A DNA stretch of 64,000 bases from JAAXKN01 sp050258815 (GCA_050258815.1 JBLMZM010000316.1:1-64000), one strand, 5' to 3'; counted from the first letter of the stretch, positions 26,008 to 34,973 are shown. Translations and numbers: made by a program. The notes: generated from the letters alone by a model not told the origin.

Positions 26008-28992
26008 ATGGCTCTTAAAAACCAAAAATATGTTTACTTCTTTGGTGCAAACAAAGCTGAAGGAAAAGCAGATATGAAGAACCTTCTGGGCGGAAAAGGT
26101 GCAAACCTCGCCGAGATGGTTAACATTGGTCTGCCTGTACCTGCAGGTTTTTCAATTACCACTGAAGTATGTACATATTATTACGACAACAAAAATAAAT
26201 ACCCCAAAGAACTTGAGAAACAGGTTCTTGATGCTCTTAAGAAAGTTGAAAAAGAGATGGGAGCCAAATTCGGCGATCCCAAGAATCCTCTTTTAGTTTC
26301 TGTAAGAAGCGGTGCCAGAGCTTCCATGCCGGGTATGATGGATACTATCTTAAACCTCGGTTTGAACGATACTACGGTTGAAGGATTAATTGCAAAGACT
26401 AACAATCCACGCTTTGCTTATGACTCATATAGAAGATTTGTTCAGATGTATGGCGACGTTGTATTAGGCCTGAAGCCTGTTGATAAACATGAAATCGATC
26501 CTTTTGAACTGATCATCGAAAGGAAAAAACATGAAAACAATATCATAAAAGATACAGATTTAACTGCTGATCACCTGAAAGAACTCGTTGCTGAATTTAA
26601 GGCAGAGATCAAGAAGAAGACCGGTCACACATTCCCTGATGATCCGATGATTCAGATGTGGGGTGCCATTGGCGCCGTATTTGGTTCATGGATGAATGAA
26701 AGAGCTATCGTTTACAGGAAGTTAAACGATATTCCAGCCAGCTGGGGTACCGCTGTTAACGTTCAGTCGATGGTTTTCGGCAACATGGGTGAAGATTCAG
26801 GTACAGGCGTTGCATTTACCAGAGATGCTGCAAGCGGCGAAAATGTATTCTATGGTGAATATCTTTTCAATGCCCAGGGTGAAGACGTTGTTGCCGGTGT
26901 TCGCACACCGTTCCCAATCGCTGACCTGAAGAAGGATAATCCTAAGATATACAAACAGCTCGATGATATCAGAAAGAAACTCGAAAAGCATTATAAGGAT
27001 ATGATGGATATCGAGTTTACTATTCAGCAGGGCAAACTCTGGATGCTGCAGTGCCGCGTTGGTAAGAGAACCGGTTTTGCTGCTATCAAGATAGCTGTTG
27101 ATATGGTTCGTGAAAGATTGATCTCACGCGAAGAAGCTCTTCTTAGAATCGATCCCGAACAGTTGAATCAGCTGCTCCGCCCTATCTTTGACCTTAAGGA
27201 AAAGAAAAAGGCAATCGACAGCGGTAAACTCCTCGCAAAAGGCCTGAATGCTGGTCCCGGAGCTGCCTCAGGTAAAGTGGTATTCAGCGCTGAAGAAGCC
27301 GAAGAAGAAGCCGCTAAGGGCGAAAAAGTAATCCTCGTCAGAATTGAAACCTCACCTGAAGACATCAAGGGTATGAATGCTGCAGTTGGTATCCTTACTG
27401 CCAGAGGTGGTATGACTTCTCACGCCGCACTCGTTGCCCGCCAGATGGGTAAGGTTTGCGTGGCTGGTTGCGGTACCCTCCTCATTAACTACAACGAAGG
27501 GACTATTAAGGTTTCCGGTAAGGATGAACTTCTTGTCAAGAGAGGTGAATATATCTCTATAGATGGTTCTACCGGCGAAGTAATTCTCGGTAAGCTCGAA
27601 ACAAAACCTTCAGAAGTAGTTCAGGTTCTTATTACCAAGACAATGAAGGCAAAGGATTCAAAAGTATTCCAGACATACAACGACCTGCTCACATGGGCTG
27701 ACAAGATCAAGAGACTTGGAGTCAGAACTAACGCAGATCAGCCTGACCAGGCACAGAATGCTGTTGCATTCGGAGCCGAAGGTATAGGTCTTTGCCGTAC
27801 AGAACACATGTTCTTCGGTGAAAACAGAATTCTTTCTGTAAGAGAAATGATTCTTGCCGATACACTGGAAGAAAGACAGGCTGCTCTTGCTAAACTGCTT
27901 CCTTACCAGAAAGAGGACTTCAAGGGTATATTCCTTGCAATGGGTGAAAGACCCGTTACTATCAGAACCCTCGATCCTCCCTTGCATGAATTCCTGCCTC
28001 ACGAAGAAGATGAGATCAGGGAAGTTGCTGAATCATTAAATGTTTCTGTTGAAAAAGTAAAAGACAAAATTGAGTCTTTGAAAGAATTCAACCCGATGCT
28101 CGGTTTCAGAGGCTGTCGCTTAGGCATCAGCTATCCTGAAATTACTGAAATGCAGGCAAGGGCAATCTTTGAAGCTGCATGCGAAGTCGCAAAGGCAAAG
28201 GTTAAGGTAAAACCTGAAATCATGATTCCTCTGGTAAGTACCGTTGAAGAATTAAAGCTTCAGGAAGATATAGTCAGAAAAGTGGCTGCAAGCGTAATGA
28301 AAGAACAGGGTATCAAGATTAATTATCTCGTTGGTACCATGATCGAATTACCGAGGGCTGCCCTCACTGCCGACAAGATAGCCGAAAGAGCTGAATTCTT
28401 CAGCTTTGGAACCAATGACCTTACACAGACAACCTTTGGTCTCTCCAGAGACGATGCCGGCAAATTCCTGCCGCTGTACGTCGAAAGAGAAATCCTGCCG
28501 ATTGATCCTTTCGTATCTATAGACATTAACGGCGTTGGCCAGTTAATTGAAATCGGTACACAGAAGGGTAGATCAGTAAGACCTGCTCTAAAGGTTGGTA
28601 TCTGCGGTGAGCACGGCGGTGAGCCTGCTTCTGTGGAATTCTGCCACAAGGCAAACCTGAATTATGTAAGCTGTTCTCCTTTCAGGGTTCCAATTGCACG
28701 CCTTGCTGCAGCTAGAGCAGTAATAAAAGAAGGTCAGTCAAAGGCAGTTACGGCTGCTAAACCGGCTGCTAAAACAGCTCCGGCTAAAAAAGCTACTCCG
28801 GCTGCCAAGAAACCGGTTTTAACTAAAGCTAAGCCGGCTGTAAAGAAGGCTGTTGTCGTTAAGGCTAAACCGGCCGCTGCCAAGAAGGCTGCTGCGGTTA
28901 AAGCTAAACCGGCCGCTGCCAAGAAGGTAACCGTTACGAAGGCAGGCAAAGGATATACAAAGCCTGTCAAGAAAACGAACAAGAAAAAATAA
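26008..28992 (+). CDS. ppdK: Pyruvate, phosphate dikinase with a lysine/alanine/proline-rich C-terminal tail
   Basis: The enzyme interconverts pyruvate, ATP and phosphate with phosphoenolpyruvate, AMP and pyrophosphate, serving gluconeogenesis or PPi-linked glycolysis. The N-terminal ATP-grasp part (GGKGANLAEM, VSVRSGARASMPGMMDTILNLG) is complete. The swivelling phosphohistidine domain has GGMTSHAALVARQMG with His472, and the C-terminal barrel has GLCRTEHMF, GFRGCRLG, SFGTNDLTQTTFGLSRDD and GICGEHGG with Cys866. The canonical enzyme ends near FRVPIARLAAA at about residue 903. Residues 911-994 are an extra tail of Lys, Ala, Pro, Val and Thr, with 27 lysines and no acidic residue, containing two copies of a KAKPAAAKK unit. 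This looks like the tail of bacterial histone H1-like proteins. GGAGG precedes the ATG. Confidence 0.96.
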   Translation: MALKNQKYVYFFGANKAEGKADMKNLLGGKGANLAEMVNIGLPVPAGFSITTEVCTYYYDNKNKYPKELEKQVLDALKKVEKEMGAKFGDPKNPLLVSVRSGARASMPGMMDTILNLGLNDTTVEGLIAKTNNPRFAYDSYRRFVQMYGDVVLGLKPVDKHEIDPFELIIERKKHENNIIKDTDLTADHLKELVAEFKAEIKKKTGHTFPDDPMIQMWGAIGAVFGSWMNERAIVYRKLNDIPASWGTAVNVQSMVFGNMGEDSGTGVAFTRDAASGENVFYGEYLFNAQGEDVVAGVRTPFPIADLKKDNPKIYKQLDDIRKKLEKHYKDMMDIEFTIQQGKLWMLQCRVGKRTGFAAIKIAVDMVRERLISREEALLRIDPEQLNQLLRPIFDLKEKKKAIDSGKLLAKGLNAGPGAASGKVVFSAEEAEEEAAKGEKVILVRIETSPEDIKGMNAAVGILTARGGMTSHAALVARQMGKVCVAGCGTLLINYNEGTIKVSGKDELLVKRGEYISIDGSTGEVILGKLETKPSEVVQVLITKTMKAKDSKVFQTYNDLLTWADKIKRLGVRTNADQPDQAQNAVAFGAEGIGLCRTEHMFFGENRILSVREMILADTLEERQAALAKLLPYQKEDFKGIFLAMGERPVTIRTLDPPLHEFLPHEEDEIREVAESLNVSVEKVKDKIESLKEFNPMLGFRGCRLGISYPEITEMQARAIFEAACEVAKAKVKVKPEIMIPLVSTVEELKLQEDIVRKVAASVMKEQGIKINYLVGTMIELPRAALTADKIAERAEFFSFGTNDLTQTTFGLSRDDAGKFLPLYVEREILPIDPFVSIDINGVGQLIEIGTQKGRSVRPALKVGICGEHGGEPASVEFCHKANLNYVSCSPFRVPIARLAAARAVIKEGQSKAVTAAKPAAKTAPAKKATPAAKKPVLTKAKPAVKKAVVVKAKPAAAKKAAAVKAKPAAAKKVTVTKAGKGYTKPVKKTNKKK
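28864..28927 (+). repeat. Tandem 39-base coding repeat in the ppdK tail
   Basis: A 25-base unit beginning GCTAAACCGGCCGCTGCCAA occurs at 28864-28888 and, identically, at 28903-28927, a period of 39 bases or 13 codons. It encodes AKPAAAKK twice in frame. The exact identity suggests recent duplication inside a low-complexity tail. Confidence 0.85.
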
Positions 28993-29008
28993 ATAACTTA
29001 TTTCAGGA

Positions 29009-29028
29009 CGGCAGGCTTCGGCCTGCCG
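29009..29028 (+). terminator. UUCG-capped hairpin after ppdK
   Basis: CGGCAGGC (29009-29016) and GCCTGCCG (29021-29028) form a perfect 8-bp GC stem closed by a TTCG tetraloop, 17 bases after the ppdK stop. No T-run follows on the plus strand, so it may be a partial terminator or a 3'-end stabiliser ahead of queA. Confidence 0.55.
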
Positions 29029-29074
29029 CCCTGCCTTAAAATGGTTTAATTATTCAGGATAGTAAGGAGACCAT

Positions 29075-30109
29075 ATGAAACTATCGGATTTTAATTATAA
29101 TTTACCCAAAACCCAGATTGCAAAGTTCCCGGTTGAACCAAGAGACAGCGCTAAGCTGATGGTACTGGACAGAGAAAACCAGACTATCGAATCCAAACAG
29201 TTCAGCAACGTCATCGACTATATGGAAAAGGGAGATGTACTGGTCGTCAATGAAACCAAGGTTATTCAGGCCAGACTCTATGGTAAGAAAGAAAGGACCA
29301 ATGCAAAAATCGAGGTCTTCCTGTTGAGAGAACTTAATAAAGAAGAATGCATATGGGACGTCATAGTTGACCCTGCAAGAAAGGTAAGAATAGGCAACAG
29401 AATATATTTCAATGATAAACTCTGGTGTGAGGTAATAGATAATACTACCTCCAGAGGCAGAACAGTCCGCTTTAACCAGCCCGGAAATATTTTTAAGGCT
29501 GTTGAGAAGATCGGTCTTACTCCCCTTCCTCCTTATATCAAGAGGGAACCAATACCCGAGGATAAGGAAAACTACCAGACCGTATTCGCCAAGGTGGATG
29601 GTGCTGTTGCAGCCCCTACGGCCGGCCTGCACTTTACAGATGAACTGCTTGAAAAGATAAAGAAAAAGGGCATTAAGCTTGCCCCGGTCGTACTTCATAT
29701 AGGCCTTGGTACTTTCCGTCCCGTTGAAGTTGAAGACCTGACAAAACATAAAATGGATTCCGAATTTTTCGAAATTTCAACTGCTTCTGCTGAAACAATC
29801 AACAAGGCAATCCAGAACAAACATAAAGTGTTTGTAGTTGGAACCAGCTCAACACGCGCTCTTGAAAGCAGCGTTACGGCTGAAGGTTTCGTAAAACCAA
29901 ACAGCGGCTGGACCGATAAATTTATCTTTCCGCCTTATGACTTCAAGATCGTACAACGGCTGATTACAAATTTCCATACTCCGGAATCTACACTGATAAT
30001 GCTTGCTGCAGCCTTTGCAGGTTATGACCTGCTCATGAAGGCCTACAAGAAGGCATTAAAGGAAAATTATAGATTTCTCAGCTATGGCGATGCAATGCTT
30101 ATTATATGA
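29075..30109 (+). CDS. queA: S-adenosylmethionine:tRNA ribosyltransferase-isomerase
   Basis: QueA moves the ribosyl part of S-adenosylmethionine onto preQ1 in tRNA to make epoxyqueuosine. The 344-residue protein has the family openings FNYNLPKTQIAKFPVEPRD and AKLMVLDR, VLVVNETKVIQARLYG, PLPPYIKREPIPEDKENYQTVF (in segments), the AAPTAGLHFT motif, LHIGLGTFRPV, VVGTSSTRALES and FHTPESTLIMLAAAFAG. Length is normal. The stop overlaps the ispD start (ATGA at 30106-30109), so the two genes are translated in tandem. AAGGAG precedes the ATG. Confidence 0.97.
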   Translation: MKLSDFNYNLPKTQIAKFPVEPRDSAKLMVLDRENQTIESKQFSNVIDYMEKGDVLVVNETKVIQARLYGKKERTNAKIEVFLLRELNKEECIWDVIVDPARKVRIGNRIYFNDKLWCEVIDNTTSRGRTVRFNQPGNIFKAVEKIGLTPLPPYIKREPIPEDKENYQTVFAKVDGAVAAPTAGLHFTDELLEKIKKKGIKLAPVVLHIGLGTFRPVEVEDLTKHKMDSEFFEISTASAETINKAIQNKHKVFVVGTSSTRALESSVTAEGFVKPNSGWTDKFIFPPYDFKIVQRLITNFHTPESTLIMLAAAFAGYDLLMKAYKKALKENYRFLSYGDAMLII

Positions 30110-30801
30110 AAACTTTTGCTATTATTCCCGCAGGCGGACAGGGTAAACGCTGCGGTATATCTTTACCCAAACAATATCATAAAGTTAAAGGCAAAGAAAT
30201 AATTGCCCATACACTCGATATTTTTCAGAAAAGTGATCTGATCGATGAAATAGTGATTGCAGCTCAAACCGAATATTTCGATTTGATCAGGGATATTGCA
30301 CAAAAGTACGACTTTTGTAAAATAAAGGAAATTGTAACGGGAGGAAAAGAAAGGCAGGACTCGGTCTATAATGCCCTTTCTTCCCTGTCAGCCGGGAAGG
30401 ACGACCTGATCATTATTCATGACGCTGCCCGTCCTTTGCTGAGCCAAAAAATTCTGACTGAAGCTGTAACAACGGCAAAGTCGTTCGATAATGTACTGGT
30501 ATGTATAAATGCACGCGATACGCTGGTTAAGACTGATAATGAATACGTTGCTTCATATTTGGACAGGAATGAAGTCTGCTATGCGCAGACACCCCAGATA
30601 TTTAAATACCAGGTTATTAAAGAGTCACTTGAAACTGCCTATAAGCAGGGATTTTATGGGACTGATGAGTCAATGCTCGTTACCAGGGCCGGCTTTAAGG
30701 TAAAAATCGTTGAGGGTTCGGTTCTGAACTTTAAGATTACTACCGGCTCAGATATTGAGCTCTTTGAGAAGTTGTCAGAAGTACCAGACCTGCTTGCTTA
30801 A
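30106..30801 (+). CDS. ispD: 2-C-methyl-D-erythritol 4-phosphate cytidylyltransferase
   Basis: IspD couples CTP to methylerythritol phosphate in the MEP isoprenoid pathway. The 231-residue protein carries the nucleotide-binding loop IIPAGGQGKRCG and LPKQYHKVKGKEIIAHTL. It also has VTGGKERQDSVYNAL, IIHDAARPLL, CYAQTPQIFKY, GTDESMLV and the ending KITTGSDIELFEKL. All are standard IspD positions. It overlaps the queA stop by four bases. No IspF domain is fused. About 140 A/T-rich bases follow before plsY. Confidence 0.95.
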   Translation: MKTFAIIPAGGQGKRCGISLPKQYHKVKGKEIIAHTLDIFQKSDLIDEIVIAAQTEYFDLIRDIAQKYDFCKIKEIVTGGKERQDSVYNALSSLSAGKDDLIIIHDAARPLLSQKILTEAVTTAKSFDNVLVCINARDTLVKTDNEYVASYLDRNEVCYAQTPQIFKYQVIKESLETAYKQGFYGTDESMLVTRAGFKVKIVEGSVLNFKITTGSDIELFEKLSEVPDLLA

Positions 30802-30940
30802 CGTTAATAAAGTAGGGAATGGCCGGGATAATAACAAAAAATATATTCATTTTGTAGTGGTTTTATCAGAATTTTATATTGATATTATACTCGGATATTT
30901 TTATAATTTTTTATGTACAATCATTTTTTAACCGTTTATT

Positions 30941-31609
30941 ATGTATCTTTTAATCACAATCATATTGTTGTCCTATCTGATCGGATCTATCCCAACTAGT
31001 ATTATAGTAGGTAAATTAGTAAAAGGAATTGACATCCGCGACTTTGGCAGCGGAAATGCCGGTGGAACCAACGTTTACCGGGTACTCGGATGGAAATATG
31101 GCATACTGGTTATTCTTCTGGATGCACTTAAGGGTGCACTGGCAGTAATTCTGGTAGCAAGATTGCATTATGGCAATATTCCGTTCGAAAATGCCACTCC
31201 TTTTGACGACTTTACCCTGATTCAGATTATCGCTGGTATCTCTGCCGTAATCGGACATATATGGACCATTTTTGCCGGTTTCCGCGGCGGGAAGGGTATT
31301 GCTACTGCTTTGGGAATGCTCATGACAATAATCACTGTAGATATGTTAGTTGCTATCGGTGTGTTTATCATCGTGGTGTCCATCTCCAAATATATCTCGT
31401 TAGGATCGATCCTCGGGGCGCTCTCAGTTCCTTTGATTCTGGTTATCAGGGAAAACGTTTTCCATGCCGATATCCAGGGCTACAACGTGGTCCTTCCTTT
31501 TTCTATAGTTATCTGCTTTCTTATTCTATATACCCATCGTGCAAATCTCAGCAGAATCTTTAACGGTAAAGAAAATAGAATCAACCTGTTTAGCAAGAAA
31601 AAAGCTTAA
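30941..31609 (+). CDS. plsY: Acyl-phosphate:glycerol-3-phosphate acyltransferase
   Basis: PlsY puts the first acyl chain on glycerol 3-phosphate from acyl-phosphate, at the inner membrane. The 222-residue protein has about five to six hydrophobic helices and the three family motifs: LIGSIPTSIIVGKL plus GIDIRDFGSGNAGGTNVYRVLG, the cytoplasmic GHIWTIFAGFRGGKGIATALG, and the later loop SKYISLGSILGALSVPL. It is slightly longer than E. coli PlsY. gpsA, which supplies the glycerol 3-phosphate, follows on the same strand after a stem-loop, so the two enzymes form a phospholipid-precursor pair but may be separate transcripts. Confidence 0.95.
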   Translation: MYLLITIILLSYLIGSIPTSIIVGKLVKGIDIRDFGSGNAGGTNVYRVLGWKYGILVILLDALKGALAVILVARLHYGNIPFENATPFDDFTLIQIIAGISAVIGHIWTIFAGFRGGKGIATALGMLMTIITVDMLVAIGVFIIVVSISKYISLGSILGALSVPLILVIRENVFHADIQGYNVVLPFSIVICFLILYTHRANLSRIFNGKENRINLFSKKKA

Positions 31610-31615
31610 TTTTAC

Positions 31616-31667
31616 GGACCGGTGAAAGAAAAGAAAATTTATAATGGATTTTCTTTTCTTCAGGTCC
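31616..31667 (+). terminator. Long stem-loop between plsY and gpsA
   Basis: AAGAAAAGAAAAT (31626-31638) pairs perfectly with ATTTTCTTTTCTT (31648-31660), and an outer GGACC (31616-31620) pairs with GGTCC (31663-31667). The long purine/pyrimidine stem just after the plsY stop probably ends the plsY transcript. Confidence 0.6.
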
Positions 31668-31795
31668 GGTTTATACACCAATTTACTTCATTATTATTTA
31701 TCTTTGAGTGCTTTTTATTTAAGTACTTATTTTTACAATTTCCCGGTTTCTGTAACTAAAAAAAATACTAGAAATCAGATATCATAAGAGATTAT

Positions 31796-32791
31796 ATGAA
31801 CATTTCAGTTCTTGGGGCCGGAGGCTGGGGTACCACGCTGGCTATCCTGCTTCACTATAATGGCCATAAAGTTTCCCTCTGGGAATACGACAGACAGTAT
31901 GCAAAAGTTCTCGCAAAAACCAGGCTAAACAAGCTCTATCTGCCCGGCATTACACTTCCTGAGGAGATGCAGATTACTCACGACCTGGATGAAGCCGTAA
32001 ACGGCCAGCATATGCTGGTACTTGCCGTGCCATCCCAGTTCCTCCGGAGTGTAATTAAAAAAATTGATTACTCCTCCATTAAGAACTCAATTCTGGTAAG
32101 CGTTGCCAAGGGAATTGAAAATAAGTCGCTGCTTACCATGTCACAGATGCTCAAAGATCAGATGCCGGAGCTTGATGAACAGCAGATCGGGGTGCTCTCA
32201 GGACCCAGTCACGCCGAGGAAGTCAGCCGCCGCATCCCTACGGCAGTGGTTGCTGCATCCAAATCGGAAGCTACATCCAAGAGCATTCAGGCAGCCTTCA
32301 TCGTGTCATACTTCAGGGTCTACTCATCTACAGATATACTGGGCGTTGAACTGGGAGGAGCAGTTAAGAATGTAATTGCCATCGGTGCCGGCATCATCGA
32401 CGGTGCTAAATTTGGGGATAATACAAAAGCCGCGATAATGACGCGCGGAATAGCAGAAATATCCCGACTCGGAACCGCCATGGGCGCCAGGGCTGAGACC
32501 TTTGCCGGTCTTTCCGGCATGGGCGATCTGATTGTTACCTGCATGAGTAAACACAGCCGGAACCGCTTTGTAGGCGAAAAGATTGGAGAAGGGAAAACTC
32601 TGAAACAGGTGCTGAAGACCATGACCATGGTGGCCGAAGGGGTGGAAACCTGCCGCTCGGTTAAACAACTGGCTGATATTAAAAAGGTGAGTACCCCGAT
32701 AGTAAATGAGGTCTACCAGGTGCTATTTGAGGATAAGGATCCCGTAAAAGCTACAACGGATCTGATGACACGTGATATGAGAGCAGAATAA
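31796..32791 (+). CDS. gpsA: NAD(P)-dependent glycerol-3-phosphate dehydrogenase
   Basis: GpsA reduces dihydroxyacetone phosphate to sn-glycerol 3-phosphate for phospholipid synthesis. The 331-residue protein shows the dinucleotide fold ISVLGAGGWGTTLA, LAVPSQFLR, SVAKGIE, VLSGPSHAEEV, the catalytic lysine in GGAVKNVIAIGAGI, GLSGMGDLIVTC and SRNRFVGEKIGEG. Length matches the family. A His replaces the more usual Phe in the GPSFAEE motif. It sits downstream of plsY, whose substrate it makes, and converges on htpX with a shared stem-loop in between. Confidence 0.97.
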   Translation: MNISVLGAGGWGTTLAILLHYNGHKVSLWEYDRQYAKVLAKTRLNKLYLPGITLPEEMQITHDLDEAVNGQHMLVLAVPSQFLRSVIKKIDYSSIKNSILVSVAKGIENKSLLTMSQMLKDQMPELDEQQIGVLSGPSHAEEVSRRIPTAVVAASKSEATSKSIQAAFIVSYFRVYSSTDILGVELGGAVKNVIAIGAGIIDGAKFGDNTKAAIMTRGIAEISRLGTAMGARAETFAGLSGMGDLIVTCMSKHSRNRFVGEKIGEGKTLKQVLKTMTMVAEGVETCRSVKQLADIKKVSTPIVNEVYQVLFEDKDPVKATTDLMTRDMRAE

Positions 32792-32808
32792 CCATTTAAA
32801 TGCATTAA

Positions 32809-32858
32809 AATTAAAGCGCTGAGCAGCAGATTTCACTCTGTGCCTCAGCGCTTTAATT
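32809..32858. terminator. Bidirectional terminator between gpsA and htpX
   Basis: AATTAAAGCGCTGAG (32809-32823) pairs perfectly with CTCAGCGCTTTAATT (32844-32858), a 15-bp stem with A/T-rich feet on both sides. It lies between the convergent gpsA and htpX genes and can serve both strands. Confidence 0.8.
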
Positions 32859-32873
32859 ATATTTAAACGGGTA

Positions 32874-33725
32874 TTAACCCCTGGAAGCAATAGCCTGCAG
32901 CCTTTTGATCCTTTCTTCAATTGGCGGATGGGTTGAAAACATCTTCATGAACGATTTTCCCGACAATGGATTTACAATGAAAAGATGAGCCGAAGAGGTC
33001 TCGGCATTCAGCATCGGCATTCTTTCATTCACCGCATTCAGCTTATTTAAGGCTGAAGCCAGTGATAAGGGTTTTCCCGATATTTCAGATCCACCTTCAT
33101 CAGCCAGGTATTCCCGTGATCTTGAAATTGCCAGCTGTATCAGCATGGCAACTATCGGCGAAAGTATTAAAAGGAATAAAGATCCTATTCCTTCACCATC
33201 CCTGTCCCTGTTGTCCCTGCCCCCTCCGAACATCAGGGCCCAACCCGCCATGCGGGCAATAAAGGTAATCGTACCGACCAGCGTTGCAGCAATGGTCCCG
33301 ATCAGTATATCCCGGTGCCTTACGTGTGCCAGTTCATGCCCGATAACACCCGATAGCTCATCCTCATCCAGGAGATTGAGTATACCTGTTGTTACAGCAA
33401 CAGCAGCGTGTTCTGGATTTCTGCCCGTGGCAAAAGCATTCGGGGATGGATTCTGCATTACGTACACTTTGGGCATCGGTAAGCCGGCCTTTCCCACCAG
33501 ATTTCTTACTATTCTGAATAACTGCGGGAATTCCTGCTCATTTACCTGCTGTGCCCTGTACATGGTTAAGACAATTTTATCGGAAAACCAGTAGGAACCG
33601 AAGTTCATTACAAGTGAAAATAAAAACGCCATTACCATTCCTCTTTCTCCTCCCAGCAGCCCGCCTACAAAAAGAAAAAGGACCATCATCAAAGCCATTA
33701 AAAATGCAGTTTTTAAAGTATTCAT
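32874..33725 (-). CDS. htpX: M48-family zinc metalloprotease HtpX
   Basis: This 283-residue inner-membrane protease is involved in quality control of membrane proteins. Two N-terminal hydrophobic helices (residues 5-22 and 27-47) are followed by the zinc-binding motif VIGHELAHVRHRD (HExxH) near residue 138. Two further hydrophobic stretches and the third-ligand region REYLADEGGSEISG come next. FSTHPPIEERIKRLQAIA is the standard M48B ending. Length is normal. It is transcribed alone on the minus strand, converging on gpsA and divergent from the PorV/PorQ gene across about 286 bases of A/T-rich spacer in which I see no other gene. Confidence 0.95.
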   Translation of the reverse strand: MNTLKTAFLMALMMVLFLFVGGLLGGERGMVMAFLFSLVMNFGSYWFSDKIVLTMYRAQQVNEQEFPQLFRIVRNLVGKAGLPMPKVYVMQNPSPNAFATGRNPEHAAVAVTTGILNLLDEDELSGVIGHELAHVRHRDILIGTIAATLVGTITFIARMAGWALMFGGGRDNRDRDGEGIGSLFLLILSPIVAMLIQLAISRSREYLADEGGSEISGKPLSLASALNKLNAVNERMPMLNAETSSAHLFIVNPLSGKSFMKMFSTHPPIEERIKRLQAIASRG

Positions 33726-34011
33726 ATTCTTCTCTTCTATGTATCCGTGAATTGTTTGTATATCCGCTCCTAACTTATAAAATTAAGTCCCAACCTTCAA
33801 GGAAAACCGGACTTTATGCATATTAAACAGTTTTTTACCCTTTTTTGTTTCAATATTAACTATCTTAATATTAAGCCTTTATGTCCGTAATCAGGAATAA
33901 CTTACTTGGGAAATGCTTAATTAAATCGGTACATTTGTAGCCTCGCTTCGTATTTTGCCTTGCCATTATTCACAATTATACTTAAAATAACATATCAATT
34001 TGAGGAGTTTA

Positions 34012-34953
34012 ATGAAATTAAATCGGGTCCTTCTGATTACTTTAATTTCTTTTTTGTTTGTCGGAAAATTCCAGGCACAATCAACTTATGACTTCCTGCG
34101 CCTGGACTTAAATCCCAGAGCCGCTGCTCTTGCAGGCAGTTTTGTGGCCAATAATGATGATCCCAACGTGATTTTTTATAACCCGGCCGGAATTAATAGT
34201 CTGGAAAACATACCGGTTTCATTTTCCTACGTAAACTATCTGATGGATATTAACCTTGGCGGTTTGGCCCTTTCCAGGGATTTCGAGGGTATAGGTCATT
34301 TTGCTTTTGGAATAAATTATATTAACTACGGCTCTTTTACCAGGGCTGATGAATTTGCAAACAGAATGGGTGAGTTCCGCGCCGGGGATGTCGCCTTTGT
34401 ACTCGGATACGGTAATAAACTGGATGAGAATTTCTATTATGGCGCCAACGTTAAATTCATCTATTCCGGTATTGATAACATTTCCTCCTCGGCCGTGGGT
34501 TTCGACCTGGGATTGCAGTATATTATCCCCGATCAGCAGCTGGTTTTCGGCATCTCGGCCCTCAACATGGGGACACAGCTCAAATCCTATTTCAGCACTC
34601 ATAAAGAGAGCCTCCCGCTTGATCTGAAATTCGGTGTATCCAAAAAAATGGCGCACATTCCCTTACGCCTCTATCTCAGCCTTAATAAGCTGAACGAAGA
34701 ACAGGATTCATTCGCCGAAAGACTGAGTATCTTTTCGCTGGGAGCTGAATTTAACCTGAGCAAAGTCCTGCGCCTGCGTCTCGGATATGATAATGAAAAG
34801 AGGAAAGAGCTTAAAGTTGGTACTTCCACCGGTCTTGCCGGCTTCAATATAGGTGTGGGTGCACTGATTGGAGGTTATAATTTCGATTATTCCTATACCT
34901 CATTCGGATTCATAGGATCACTTAACAGAATAGGAATTACCTTCAGTTACTAG
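34012..34953 (+). CDS. PorV/PorQ-family outer-membrane beta-barrel protein
   Basis: The 313-residue protein has a signal peptide (MKLNRVLLITLISFLF, cut after FQAQ). DFLRLDLNPRAAALAGSFVA and DPNVIFYNPAGINSL follow, the N-terminal signature of the PorV/PorQ (FadL-like) family used by type IX secretion. The rest alternates beta strands ending in aromatic residues and closes with SLNRIGITFSY, a typical barrel end. PorV shuttles T9SS substrates and PorQ is part of the attachment complex. Which of the two this is cannot be settled by eye, although the length of about 310 suits PorQ better. A TTG at 34000 opens the frame earlier, but GAGGAG lies just before the ATG at 34012. Confidence 0.82.
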   Translation: MKLNRVLLITLISFLFVGKFQAQSTYDFLRLDLNPRAAALAGSFVANNDDPNVIFYNPAGINSLENIPVSFSYVNYLMDINLGGLALSRDFEGIGHFAFGINYINYGSFTRADEFANRMGEFRAGDVAFVLGYGNKLDENFYYGANVKFIYSGIDNISSSAVGFDLGLQYIIPDQQLVFGISALNMGTQLKSYFSTHKESLPLDLKFGVSKKMAHIPLRLYLSLNKLNEEQDSFAERLSIFSLGAEFNLSKVLRLRLGYDNEKRKELKVGTSTGLAGFNIGVGALIGGYNFDYSYTSFGFIGSLNRIGITFSY

Positions 34954-34973
34954 AGTTTTTATTTATCTTACGG

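Noticed and set aside
28864..28927. Two exact 25-base copies considered as a CRISPR or mobile-element repeat
   Set aside because: Only two copies, in frame and encoding the same AKPAAAKK unit with a 14-base interval; a coding duplication.
28734..28982. 82-codon minus-strand frame opposite the ppdK tail, rich in Ala/Leu/Thr/Phe
   Set aside because: It is the complement of the Lys/Ala/Pro repeat; its apparent membrane-like composition follows from that.
29102..29749. 215-codon minus-strand frame opposite queA
   Set aside because: queA is unmistakable on the other strand; the frame is a codon-bias shadow.
33145..33594. 149-codon plus-strand frame opposite htpX
   Set aside because: htpX has its zinc motif and full family length; the other frame is a shadow.
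34000..34011. TTG start for the PorV/PorQ gene
   Set aside because: The GAGGAG that would serve translation lies after this TTG and just before the ATG at 34012.
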